Part shown: one piece after another, positions 8,910 through 16,565 of the stretch
Position numbering within the stretch: the stretch's first letter is position 1
How the letters are laid out: every line of letters begins with the position of its first letter
From: an uncultured Gammaproteobacteria bacterium
GTDB lineage: Bacteria > Pseudomonadota > Gammaproteobacteria > GCA-001735895
Reading direction: 5' to 3'
Length of the DNA stretch: 37,852 nt
NCBI GenBank assembly: GCA_947259305.1
Contig: CAMYML010000010.1
Span: 1-37,852 of the forward strand
The notes under the pieces: generated by a model
The model's input: the letters and a program-made list of their open reading frames with translations, nothing else
Database searches by the model: none
Told to the model about the DNA's origin: nothing
Program-made: the position numbers and the translations under genes

Positions 8910-9305
8910 ATGAAAAAAGTCCTGTTCGTATGTGTCGAGAATTCCTGTCGCAGCCAGATGGCGGAGGCATTCGGCAAGATTCATGGCGCGGGGGTCATCG
9001 AATCCTATTCGAGTGGTTCGCGCCCATCCGGCGTGGTAAACGCAAAAGCCATTGCCACCATGGAAGATATCGGATACGACCTGACGACGCATAGCTCCAA
9101 ATCGCTGGAAGACATTCCCCGGGTCGAATTCGACTATGTCGTCACCATGGGTTGCGGTGACGAATGCCCCTATGTTCGCGCCAAAAGACGCGAGGATTGG
9201 CAGATCCCGGATCCCAAGCATATGCAGCCGGCGGAGTTTCGACAGGTTCGTAATGCGATCGGGGAAAAGGTCATTGGGCTTATTGCGGAAATTAAGGACG
9301 CCTGA
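8910..9305 (+). CDS. Low-molecular-weight phosphatase / arsenate-reductase-like protein
   Basis: A protein of about 131 residues with the low-molecular-weight PTPase fold. The N-terminal P-loop VCVENSCRSQMAEA holds the CX5R catalytic motif (Cys9 to Arg15, numbered from the GTG at 8907). The acid loop is IPDP (Asp102). A further cysteine pair, Cys83 and Cys87 in TMGCGDECPYV, matches the two resolving cysteines of thioredoxin-coupled ArsC, so arsenate reductase (AsO4 to AsO3) is the likeliest activity; protein tyrosine phosphatase is the alternative. No arsR, arsB or acr3 gene is nearby, so an arsenic role is not supported by context. A GGGAGA Shine-Dalgarno (8895-8900) is better spaced to the ATG at 8910 than to the overlapping GTG at 8907. 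Confidence 0.85.
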   Translation: MKKVLFVCVENSCRSQMAEAFGKIHGAGVIESYSSGSRPSGVVNAKAIATMEDIGYDLTTHSSKSLEDIPRVEFDYVVTMGCGDECPYVRAKRREDWQIPDPKHMQPAEFRQVRNAIGEKVIGLIAEIKDA

Positions 9306-9406
9306 CGAAGCCACCCATATGACGCGGCAGAATCGCCTGCGCTGAACGCTCACCGGGAACGTCGATTCTGGCCGGCATGGCTGTGACGCCAGGCGTTATT
9401 TGATGA

Positions 9407-9934
9407 CTAAATGGCCAGCGTGTAAGTCAGGATGCCGTCTTCGATTTTCGATTCGAGCGGCAGACCGGTGTGATGCAACAGGTTCGTCATGCGCGCGTTT
9501 TGCGGCAGCACCGAGGCGTCGAGATGCTGGACTCCGAGCTCACGCGCGCAGTGAATGAGCTGTCGCAACAACAGCTTGCCGATTCCCTGGCCATGCATTT
9601 TGTCGCTCACCGTTATCGCGAACTCGGAATGATCGGGATTTTCCTGGTTGCGCACGAATCGGCCCACGCCGACGGGGTGAAGTCGTGATTCGCATTCCAG
9701 TTCGGCTACCAGCGCAACGTGCATCGAAAAATCCACTTCGGTGAAATAGGTCAATTCCTTCGGCGTGAGGTCCTGTTTCACATTGAAAAATCGCTCACGC
9801 ACCGAAGCAGCGCTCAGCTTGTGAAATTCCTCCTGCAGCTTTTCCCGATCGTCGGGTCTGATCGCGCGAATATGAACGATGCGTCCGTCCGGCAACGTTT
9901 CCCGGGCGTGGTATGATGAGGAGATTCTGTGCAT
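9407..9934 (-). CDS. GNAT family N-acetyltransferase
   Basis: A 175-residue single-domain GNAT. The N-terminus GRIVHIRAIRPDDREKLQEEF is typical of the acetyltransferase module that also terminates Pat/PatZ protein acetylases. The acetyl-CoA pyrophosphate-binding loop is the MHGQGIGKLLL stretch (about residues 114-124, Q/RxxGxG/A pattern). LHPVGVGRFVRNQEN and ASVLPQNARMTNLLHHTGL complete the fold. It lacks the acyl-CoA-synthetase-like portion of PatZ, so it is a free-standing acetyltransferase, substrate unknown. It lies downstream of the cytochrome-like lipoprotein gene on the same strand, 146 bases away. Confidence 0.87.
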   Translation of the reverse strand: MHRISSSYHARETLPDGRIVHIRAIRPDDREKLQEEFHKLSAASVRERFFNVKQDLTPKELTYFTEVDFSMHVALVAELECESRLHPVGVGRFVRNQENPDHSEFAITVSDKMHGQGIGKLLLRQLIHCARELGVQHLDASVLPQNARMTNLLHHTGLPLESKIEDGILTYTLAI

Positions 9935-10080
9935 GGACGGAATTTTAGTTCATTTTATGTTGCGCTGCAACATAATCGGTTTTGCCCCGAATCACCCTGC
10001 TCATGGTGCCCGCGTGGCAGGTTACGAACGGTAGTTGCGTTTTAAACCGGGAGTCGCTGTTTCTGGTTCGAATCCTGGGA

Positions 10081-10557
10081 CTAGCGAAATTTGTGGCAAC
10101 CGACGCAGCTACCCGACAACCGGCCCAGCGCGAAGTAATTCGGCGGGTCGGCGCTGGCATTGCGTATCGCGGTGTAGACGTCGTTTTTGAATTGATCGAT
10201 ATGATCGTCGATGACCAGGTGATTGGTCCTGATGCTGCCGGAGCCAAGCGTGCTTGTGCCGGCTTCGATTTTAGACAGGATGGCGATGATTTGTTGTTGC
10301 TGCTCGCTGCTGACGGTCGAGTCATCCATCATAATCTGGTCGAGTTGGCGCAGGTAGAGACTGAATAACGCCATCTGGGTTTTAATTTGTTTTTGCTCGA
10401 GGTAAACAAAATCGCTGGGATAGGTCGCTTTGCGAACTTGAGCACAGCCGAGGAACAGGCCAGCGCAAAGCAGCGAGAGTAAAATCAGCTGCAACGTTGT
10501 TTTGCCGGACACAAGGCCATGTCTGCCTGCTGCTGGATTCGAGTGGTCGTTTTTCAT
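10081..10557 (-). CDS. Lipoprotein with C-terminal c-type heme motif (cytochrome c'-like)
   Basis: A 158-residue protein. After a polar N-terminus (1-20) comes a hydrophobic stretch ending in the lipobox LFLGC, lipidated Cys38. The mature part is helix-rich and ends with CVGCHKFR, a CxxCH heme-attachment motif (Cys151, Cys154, His155) four residues from the end. A CxxCH at the very C-terminus of a helical domain of about 120 residues is the hallmark of cytochrome c' four-helix bundles. Predicted location: periplasmic face of a membrane, lipid anchored. Possible roles are electron transfer or NO/O2 binding; neither is shown. No Ccm genes are in the window. I do not recognise a named family. 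A GTG at codon 16 is an alternative start. Confidence 0.72.
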   Translation of the reverse strand: MKNDHSNPAAGRHGLVSGKTTLQLILLSLLCAGLFLGCAQVRKATYPSDFVYLEQKQIKTQMALFSLYLRQLDQIMMDDSTVSSEQQQQIIAILSKIEAGTSTLGSGSIRTNHLVIDDHIDQFKNDVYTAIRNASADPPNYFALGRLSGSCVGCHKFR

Positions 10558-10889
10558 AATGGTACCGATAGCATCAAGGTTGTCAGATCAGATCGGCTAA
10601 CCGCCTGCCGACTGCGCTTCATAGATCGCTTCAAACAAATGCAGTAAATCACCGCGGACGGAACAGGGCATTGACCTGAATCATGATCCCGTGCATCCGA
10701 ATACAGTACTCGAGGCTGCCGAATCGGTATAGACGTTTGCTATCCGCAATTCCGGGAGGGGATTCAGGCTCGGCCCTGTGCTTCGCAGCGCTTGAAAAAT
10801 GCCTGCTGTGAATAGCCGGCGTACTGGACAGGCTGCTCCGGGCGTGATTCCATAACGCGGCATAAACTAACGCTGTCGCGGTAGACGCC
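10558..10889. other. Divergent intergenic region between the cytochrome-like lipoprotein and Rieske genes
   Basis: A 332-base gap that should contain both promoters. A minus-strand reading frame crosses it and runs into the Rieske gene, but its translation has no recognisable domain and no ribosome-binding site. I see no clear operator or riboswitch. Confidence 0.4.
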
Positions 10890-12008
10890 ATGAAAAGTCC
10901 TGAATTTCCTGAAGGGGAGCGCGGTGCGTTCAGTGCCGAAGCAGTTTCGTCACCCACCCTGCCATCGCGCTACTATCACGATCCGCAGATATATCTGCAG
11001 GAACAGCGCTCGATTTTTCATAAAAGCTGGTGTTACGTCGGCCACGTCAGCCAGTTTTCGGCGCCGGGCGACTATCGGGTCGAACGGGTCGCCGAGCAGT
11101 GTATTTTTCTGCTGTCTGACCAGAATTCGGAAATCAGGGCATTCTTCAACGTTTGCCAGCACCGTGGGCACGAGCTGCTGAGCGGCGACGGCAGGCGTAA
11201 AAACCGTATCGTCTGCCCTTACCATGCCTGGTCATACGGCCTCGACGGCAAATTGATTCAGGCGCCGCATACCGATCAGCTGCAGGATTTTGACCTGGCG
11301 GAATTCGCGCTGAAACCGGTACGGCTGGCCAACTGCGCCGGATTGTTGTTCGCCAACCTGGACGGCAACGCGGATGATTTCGCAACCGAGTACCCGGGCC
11401 TTGCACAGACACTGACCGATAGCCTGCCCGCGGTTGAAAGTTTTGCCATTGCTTACCAGTTCGATTACGACATCGAGGCCAACTGGAAAATTGTCGTCGA
11501 CAATTTTTCCGAGGGCTACCACATTCCGGTTGCCCATCGAAAACTGGCTCAGGTGCTGGATAGCGGTTCCGGCAGCTGCGCCCGCCAGGAACGGCGTTAC
11601 GCTTTTTTCGGGTCGCGTTCAAAGGCTGGCTATGAAGGTCTCGATCTCGAGCCGGGGTTGCCTTACCGCTCATGGACGCTGTGGCCGAATACCTGCATGC
11701 TGAGCCTGCCGGGCTGCGCCAACCTGGTCGTGATCCGCATGGCCGGGAATGGTCCGGATCGTTGCCTCGAACACGTCGACCTGTTAGCGGAGAAGGGCGG
11801 AGTATCGCCCGCGCTGGAAGCCCTGAAGCAATTATTCGCCGATCAATTCAACGCCGAGGATATCGCCATCGTCGAGAGCGTCCATCGCGGCCTCAAATCG
11901 CTTGGCTACGATCAGGGTCGCTACGTCGTCGATGCAGCCGATGCCTGGTATTCCGAATCCGGGTTGCACCGCTTTCACCGGCTGATCCTGGAAGCGCTGG
12001 AACACTGA
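10890..12008 (+). CDS. Rieske non-heme iron oxygenase, alpha subunit
   Basis: A 372-residue aromatic-ring-hydroxylating-type oxygenase subunit. The [2Fe-2S] Rieske site is Cys89-x-His91 with Cys109-x2-His112 (VCQHRGHE ... CPYHAW). The mononuclear iron site is in WKIVVDNFSEGYHIPVAH (His211, His216), with Asp324 (AEDIAIVE) the probable third ligand. Three residues before His211 is Glu208, where naphthalene-dioxygenase-type enzymes have the bridging Asp; Glu is typical of the quaternary-ammonium group (CntA, GbcA, stachydrine demethylase). The likely reaction is therefore NAD(P)H-dependent hydroxylation or N-demethylation of a betaine- or carnitine-like compound. The required reductase is not adjacent, so the partner must be elsewhere. 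The exact substrate is unknown. Confidence 0.88.
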   Translation: MKSPEFPEGERGAFSAEAVSSPTLPSRYYHDPQIYLQEQRSIFHKSWCYVGHVSQFSAPGDYRVERVAEQCIFLLSDQNSEIRAFFNVCQHRGHELLSGDGRRKNRIVCPYHAWSYGLDGKLIQAPHTDQLQDFDLAEFALKPVRLANCAGLLFANLDGNADDFATEYPGLAQTLTDSLPAVESFAIAYQFDYDIEANWKIVVDNFSEGYHIPVAHRKLAQVLDSGSGSCARQERRYAFFGSRSKAGYEGLDLEPGLPYRSWTLWPNTCMLSLPGCANLVVIRMAGNGPDRCLEHVDLLAEKGGVSPALEALKQLFADQFNAEDIAIVESVHRGLKSLGYDQGRYVVDAADAWYSESGLHRFHRLILEALEH

Positions 12009-12204
12009 CAGCAGCAGTCGCGCAGCGCCTGAGCGACGCTGCCGCAGGCGGCCCAGGTTGCCGTCTCTCGCCTTGCCTGTGTAAATTTTCGGTAAACATC
12101 GAGCGCGAATGTTTACCAGTCCGTGTCTAACTTCCCGGCGGCCTGAGGTCTAGGCTTTCTCCTGAACCCACGAATTTCATCAACTCAAGTTTCAGGAGAC
12201 GATC

Positions 12205-13458
12205 ATGCAAGTTAAACCAACACCCAATAATCAATCTCGAGTTACTTTCCCCCGCGCTCTGTTAAGTGCAGCAATCCTGGCGGCGCTGCTGACGCCGGTA
12301 ACGGAATCCGCACTGGCCAGCCGGGTGATCGAAAACTCGAACCAGCCGGTGACGCTGCAATTGGCAATGCAGGGCAATCCGGTTATTACAAACGAAGACA
12401 TCGAGGCGCCCAGGATCCAGCTGGCGATAGTGCTCGATACCAGCAACAGCATGGACGGTCTGATCGACCAGACGCGCAACCAGCTGTGGCAGGTAGTCAA
12501 CCAGTTTTCCGCGGCGCGACAAAATGGGATCACCCCGATCCTCGAGATCGCGCTATTCGAATATGGTAACGACGGCAATGCCGCCAACGCGGGCTATGTG
12601 CGCATGCTCAACGGTTTTACGCGCGAACTGGATGCGGTGTCGGCGGGCCTGTTTTCGCTGGCCACCAACGGCGGCAGCGAATATTGCGGATTTGCCATCG
12701 AATCGGTAGTCAACGGTTTGCAATGGAGTCAGTCGGAGAGCGACATCAAGACCATTTTTATCGCCGGTAACGAGTCTTTCGCGCAGGGGCCAGTCAACTA
12801 TCGGGAAGCCGTCAGGCTGGCGGGCCAGCACGGTATCTCGATCAACACCATTCACGCCGGCAGTCACGCGGAGGGCATCAGGGATCAATGGCAATCCGGT
12901 GCGCTGCTCGCGGGCGGCGACTATATGAGTATCGACGCCAATCAGCGGGTGGTGCACATCGTGGCCCCGCAGGACGACAGGATTGCCGAACTCAACGCCC
13001 GCCTGAACCAGACCTACGTTCCCTACGGCGACGCGGGTGCCGCAAGCGCGGATCGGCAAATGGAACAGGATGCGCTCAGCAGCGGAATTTCCGCGGGCCT
13101 GTTGGCGAAAAGGGCGAAGTCCAAGGCGTCCGCCTTTTATAACAACGCCAACTGGGACCTGGTCGACGCGCTCGAGGCAGGCAAGGTCGACGCCGAGGAG
13201 CTGGTGCTGATGGAAGACGAAAAGCTGCCCGAACCCATGCTGGGCATGTCGGCGCAGGAGAAACTGGACTACGTGCAGGCACAGACGACAGAGCGCAAAC
13301 GCATCAAACAGGAGATCTCCGAGCTGAGCGAGTCAAGAGCCGCCTATGTCGCCGAAAAGAAGCGTGCGCAGGTTGTCGCGGCGCCGAGCATGAGCGATGC
13401 CCTGAGCAACGCGATCAGGAAGCAGGCGCAGCAAAAGAATTTTGCCTTCGACGAATAG
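12205..13458 (+). CDS. Secreted von Willebrand factor A domain protein
   Basis: A 417-residue exported protein. A signal peptide (about 1-39, ending ALAS) is preceded by a polar N-terminus. The VWA domain spans about 70-280. The MIDAS signature DTSNS (Asp78, Ser80, Ser82) starts the domain, so metal-dependent ligand binding is likely. The GGSEYCGFAIESV stretch marks the second half. The C-terminal part (about 300-417) is a charged, probably coiled-coil region rich in Glu, Lys, Arg and Ala. A good Shine-Dalgarno (CAGGAGA, 12192-12198) precedes the ATG. It is a single-gene unit closed by a strong terminator. Families of this type have no fixed function; adhesion or envelope assembly are possibilities. 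Confidence 0.83.
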   Translation: MQVKPTPNNQSRVTFPRALLSAAILAALLTPVTESALASRVIENSNQPVTLQLAMQGNPVITNEDIEAPRIQLAIVLDTSNSMDGLIDQTRNQLWQVVNQFSAARQNGITPILEIALFEYGNDGNAANAGYVRMLNGFTRELDAVSAGLFSLATNGGSEYCGFAIESVVNGLQWSQSESDIKTIFIAGNESFAQGPVNYREAVRLAGQHGISINTIHAGSHAEGIRDQWQSGALLAGGDYMSIDANQRVVHIVAPQDDRIAELNARLNQTYVPYGDAGAASADRQMEQDALSSGISAGLLAKRAKSKASAFYNNANWDLVDALEAGKVDAEELVLMEDEKLPEPMLGMSAQEKLDYVQAQTTERKRIKQEISELSESRAAYVAEKKRAQVVAAPSMSDALSNAIRKQAQQKNFAFDE

Positions 13459-13482
13459 CCCGCGAAACAGGGGCGTTGCAAT

Positions 13483-13518
13483 AAAGGGAAGAGAGGTGAG
13501 GCCTCTTTTCCCTTTTTT
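13483..13518 (+). terminator. Strong intrinsic terminator after the VWA gene
   Basis: A 13-bp stem with one mismatch (13484-13496 with 13501-13513 region) is followed directly by a run of T. It ends VWA transcription and insulates the TRAP promoter region downstream. Confidence 0.85.
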
Positions 13519-13630
13519 ACGACACTAAGCCTGTCTCCACGGCAGGTGGTGGCCCGCTCGCATTAGCTGAGCGTCGAGCGTATTTGGAAAACTTATAGCT
13601 AGGCATGAAAATCAACTAAGTATTTGATTA

Positions 13631-13644
13631 TTGATGCATATCAA
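13631..13644 (+). promoter_or_regulatory. FNR/ANR box upstream of the TAXI-TRAP genes
   Basis: TTGATGCATATCAA is a full match to the FNR/ANR consensus TTGAT-N4-ATCAA. Its centre (13637.5) lies about 65 bases before the start codon at 13703. A TTAAAC hexamer at 13665-13670 could serve as a -10 element; that places transcription start near 13677-13679, so the box is centred near -41, the class II activator position. The promoter is therefore predicted to be activated when oxygen is low. I found no other full match in the intergenic regions I read. Confidence 0.75.
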
Positions 13645-13702
13645 TTACATCGGTGGCTCACGATTTAAACTGTCGGGCAATTAATAACAACCAGAGGTAA
13701 TT

Positions 13703-14665
13703 ATGAAAAAGCAAGTTTTAGCTTTAATGGGCATTTTCGTGCTGCTGGTCGCGGGCATGGCGACGACGGTGTCGGCCAAGGAAAGAGTCGTATTCAGCGG
13801 CGGTCCCGCCGGCGGCACCTTCCAGGTGGTGGCCAACGCGATGCAGGTTTTCAAGCCAATGAAGGCCTCCAAGGACTTCCGCGTTCGGGCCCAGTCGTCT
13901 GCCGGCTCGGTCGAAAACCTGCGCAAGGTGAATTCGGGCAAGGCGCAAATGGGCGTGGTTTATTCGGGCCACGTTTATCTCGGTCGCAACGGCAAGATGA
14001 AGAACGATCCCAAAAAGTATGAGGACGTCCTGGCGGTGGGCTGGCTTTACGGCGCCCCCGCGCAGCTGATCGTGCGTAAAGATTCGAATATCAAGAGCAC
14101 CAGGGACCTGGTGGGCAAGAAAGTCGGTGTCGGCAACGCCGGATCCGGCGCGTTTGCCAATTGCGAGCTGTTTTTCACCCATATGGGCATCTGGGACAAG
14201 ATCGAGCGCAACGCCATGGGCTATAACGACGCGGCGCAGGCTTTTGGTAACAATCAGCTCGATGCCTTCTGGCTGTTTACCGCCTTCCCGAGCGGTGCGG
14301 TCATAATGGCGGCGCAGACCAACGATATCGAAATGGTAAACCTGGGCCAGGACGCTGAAAGCAGCGGTTTTTATGATCAATACCCGTATTTTTCGAAGAT
14401 TTCGGTGCCGGCCGGCACCTATCGCGGCGTCGATTACGAGAGCCCCTCCTTCCAGGACTCGGCACTGTGGGTAGCCAATTCGAAAGTTACCGATGACACC
14501 GTCTACAAGATGCTGTCGATGATCTATACCGAGGAAGGCCTGGCGCACATGAAGGAACAGAAGAAGACCTTCAATAAAATGAGCCTCGATACCGGCGCCC
14601 AGGGTGTGGTCACTCCCTGGCATCCGGGCGCGGTCAAGTTCTGGAAAGAGAAAGGCATGATGTAA
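13703..14665 (+). CDS. TRAP transporter substrate-binding protein, TAXI family
   Basis: A 320-residue periplasmic binding protein. A signal peptide (1-25, VSAK) is followed by the TAXI start VVFSGGPAGGTFQVVANAM. Other family stretches are GSVENLRKVNSGKAQMGVVYSGH, LVGKKVGVGNAGSGAFANCELFF and the C-terminal GAVKFWKEKG. TAXI receptors capture carboxylates or amino acids (glutamate/glutamine in the structurally studied member) and deliver them to a fused DctQM permease, which follows here. The substrate cannot be predicted. Shine-Dalgarno AGAGG precedes the ATG. It lies behind the FNR box and is expected to be expressed in low oxygen. Confidence 0.93.
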   Translation: MKKQVLALMGIFVLLVAGMATTVSAKERVVFSGGPAGGTFQVVANAMQVFKPMKASKDFRVRAQSSAGSVENLRKVNSGKAQMGVVYSGHVYLGRNGKMKNDPKKYEDVLAVGWLYGAPAQLIVRKDSNIKSTRDLVGKKVGVGNAGSGAFANCELFFTHMGIWDKIERNAMGYNDAAQAFGNNQLDAFWLFTAFPSGAVIMAAQTNDIEMVNLGQDAESSGFYDQYPYFSKISVPAGTYRGVDYESPSFQDSALWVANSKVTDDTVYKMLSMIYTEEGLAHMKEQKKTFNKMSLDTGAQGVVTPWHPGAVKFWKEKGMM

Positions 14666-14674
14666 CAACCGGAC

Positions 14675-14694
14675 GGGGCAGGACCTCCTGCCCC
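14675..14694 (+). promoter_or_regulatory. Intercistronic hairpin between binding protein and permease
   Basis: Stem GGGGCAGG (14675-14682) pairs with CCTGCCCC (14687-14694) over a 4-base loop. There is no T-tract. Such hairpins often stabilise the 3' end of the upstream message or reduce read-through, giving more binding protein than permease. Confidence 0.6.
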
Positions 14695-14769
14695 TCTCCC
14701 GGGACCGGTAAATCTCGATGCTGCGGCCTGGCAGCGTCGATAATAATAACTAACGCGGAGGGGGAACGC

Positions 14770-16500
14770 GTGCGAGTCGAAGAGATGAACAAGGTCGAAC
14801 AGATAATGTTCGACGTCATGGCGCTGGGCCTGGTGCTGTTTTATTCCTACTCGGCGGTCATTTCACCCGCCGCCACCCAGTACCACCGCGGGATTTACGT
14901 GGTTGCGACCTATATGCTGGTGTTCCTGGTCTACCGCCTGAAAGGGCCGATCGGCCGCGTCATCGACTATGTCCTCATCCTGGCCTCGGTTCTGGCCCTG
15001 GGTTACTGGGTGGTCAATTTCGAAGTCATCAACTATCGCGCCGGGGCGGAGACCGAACTGGACAAGTGGATCGCCATGGTCGGCGTGCTGGTCGGTATCG
15101 AGGTGGCGCGTCGGGTGGTCGGTATGGCCTTCGTCATTATCGGCACGATCATGCTGCTCTTCGGCGTGTTCGGCGAGTATGCGCCCGAGCTGATCTCGCA
15201 CGCTGGCGACACCTTCCCGGATTTGTGCACCAGCATCTTCTACAAGAGCGACGGCGTATTCGGCATCATGGCCAACGTCCTCGCGACGTATATTATCCTG
15301 TTCGTGTTTTTCGGCGCGTTTCTCGAAAAATGCGGCGCGCAGCGATTCTTTATCGATTATCCGCTGGCCGCGGTCGGCCACAAGATCGGCGGTCCGGGCA
15401 AGGTAGCGGTTATTGCCAGCGGGCTGTTCGGATCCATCTCGGGCAGCGCGATCGCCAACACGGTATCCACCGGTGCCTTCACCATTCCGATGATGAAGAA
15501 GGCCGGCTTCCAGCCGCACGTGGCCGGCGGCATCGAACCGGCCGCGTCGATCGGCGGGATGTTCATGCCGCCGATCATGGGCGCGGGCGGTTTCATCATG
15601 GCGGAGATGACCGGCGTACCTTATTCGCAGATCATGCTGGTGGCGATTTTCCCGGCCTTCATGTATTTCTTCAGCGTCTTCATGATGGTTCATTACTATG
15701 CCAAGAAACACAATATCGTCGGCGAAAAAAGTGAGAGAAAAGCCATGGATATCCTGAAGACGGAATGGTTTTACGTGCTGCCGCTGGTCGCGATCACGAT
15801 CCTGATGCTGATGGGTTATTCACCCGGTTTTTCCGCGATAGTCGGCATGGTGACCTGTATCGCGGTCAGCTGGTTGCGCAAGGAGACCCGCATCGACCTC
15901 AGGGGTTTCGTTTCCGCCTCGCGTGCCGGCGCCGAGGCGAGCCTGAAGATCGGCGCAACCGTTGGCGTGATTGGCATCATCATCGGCGTGCTGACCTACA
16001 GCGGGCTGATCCTGACCTTTGCCGATATCGTCATCGAGCTCGCCGACGGCAAGCTTTACCTGACGATCCTGTTTATTGCGCTGGCCTCCCTGATCCTCGG
16101 CATGGGCGTGCCCGTTACGGCCGCTTACCTGATCACGGCAGTGGTCGCGGTGCCGGCCCTGACGCATCTTGGCGTCAACCTAATCGCCGCGCACATGATC
16201 GTTTACTGGCTATCACAGGATTCCAACATCACGCCGCCGGTCTGTATCGCGGCTTTCGCCGGCGCCACCATCGCCAAGGCCAACATGTGGGCGACTTCGT
16301 GGGTTGCATTCAAGATGGCCAAGTTCCTGTACCTGGCGCCATTCCTGTTTGGCTACGTTCCGGGATTTTCGCTAAACGGCACCGGCACCGATATCCTGAT
16401 TACCTTCGTGCTGATATTTTTTGGCACCTGGCTTTACAGCTGGTTGCTGAGCGGCATCTGGCTGCAATGGTTCAAAAAGGACAGCAAAGTTGCCGAGTAA
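14770..16500 (+). CDS. Fused TRAP transporter permease (DctQM type)
   Basis: A 576-residue inner-membrane protein. The N-terminal four helices (to about residue 130) correspond to the small DctQ subunit and the remainder to the large DctM subunit, the fused form that normally pairs with TAXI receptors. Diagnostic DctM stretches are GGPGKVAVIASGLFGSISGSA, TIPMMKKAGF, GIEPAASIGGMFMPPIMGAGGF and SQDSNITPPVCIAAF. It uses a Na+ or H+ gradient to import the substrate delivered by the protein encoded upstream. The start is GTG at 14770: an excellent Shine-Dalgarno GGAGGGGG (14757-14764) lies five bases before it. No third transporter gene follows; a hairpin ends the unit. Confidence 0.93.
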   Translation: MRVEEMNKVEQIMFDVMALGLVLFYSYSAVISPAATQYHRGIYVVATYMLVFLVYRLKGPIGRVIDYVLILASVLALGYWVVNFEVINYRAGAETELDKWIAMVGVLVGIEVARRVVGMAFVIIGTIMLLFGVFGEYAPELISHAGDTFPDLCTSIFYKSDGVFGIMANVLATYIILFVFFGAFLEKCGAQRFFIDYPLAAVGHKIGGPGKVAVIASGLFGSISGSAIANTVSTGAFTIPMMKKAGFQPHVAGGIEPAASIGGMFMPPIMGAGGFIMAEMTGVPYSQIMLVAIFPAFMYFFSVFMMVHYYAKKHNIVGEKSERKAMDILKTEWFYVLPLVAITILMLMGYSPGFSAIVGMVTCIAVSWLRKETRIDLRGFVSASRAGAEASLKIGATVGVIGIIIGVLTYSGLILTFADIVIELADGKLYLTILFIALASLILGMGVPVTAAYLITAVVAVPALTHLGVNLIAAHMIVYWLSQDSNITPPVCIAAFAGATIAKANMWATSWVAFKMAKFLYLAPFLFGYVPGFSLNGTGTDILITFVLIFFGTWLYSWLLSGIWLQWFKKDSKVAE

Positions 16501-16528
16501 TCCGAGACATTGGTAAAAAACGGAAAGT

Positions 16529-16558
16529 CAGGGCGCCACGTTTACCCGTGGCGCCCTG
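16529..16558. terminator. Bidirectional terminator between TRAP and cNMP-binding genes
   Basis: A perfect 12-bp inverted repeat (16529-16540 with 16547-16558) around a 6-base loop, located between two convergent genes. On the minus strand it is followed within a few bases by TTTTTT (complement of 16515-16520), which suits termination of the minus-strand gene. On the plus strand the T-run is missing. Confidence 0.75.
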
Positions 16559-16565
16559 GAGTCAA

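Noticed and set aside
10008-10086. Possible degenerate tRNA-Leu: a T-loop-like GGTTCGAATCC (10064-10074) preceded by GCCCGCGTGG and TTTTAAA
   Set aside because: The acceptor arms do not pair, the T-stem has mismatches, and no D or anticodon stem folds. It overlaps the end of the cytochrome-like gene.
13724-14668. 314-residue minus-strand frame antisense to the TAXI binding protein
   Set aside because: It is a shadow of the real gene: the plus-strand product has a clear family, signal peptide and ribosome-binding site.
14863-15711. Long minus-strand frame antisense to the TRAP permease
   Set aside because: His/Arg/Asp-rich shadow translation with no domain; the permease is certain.
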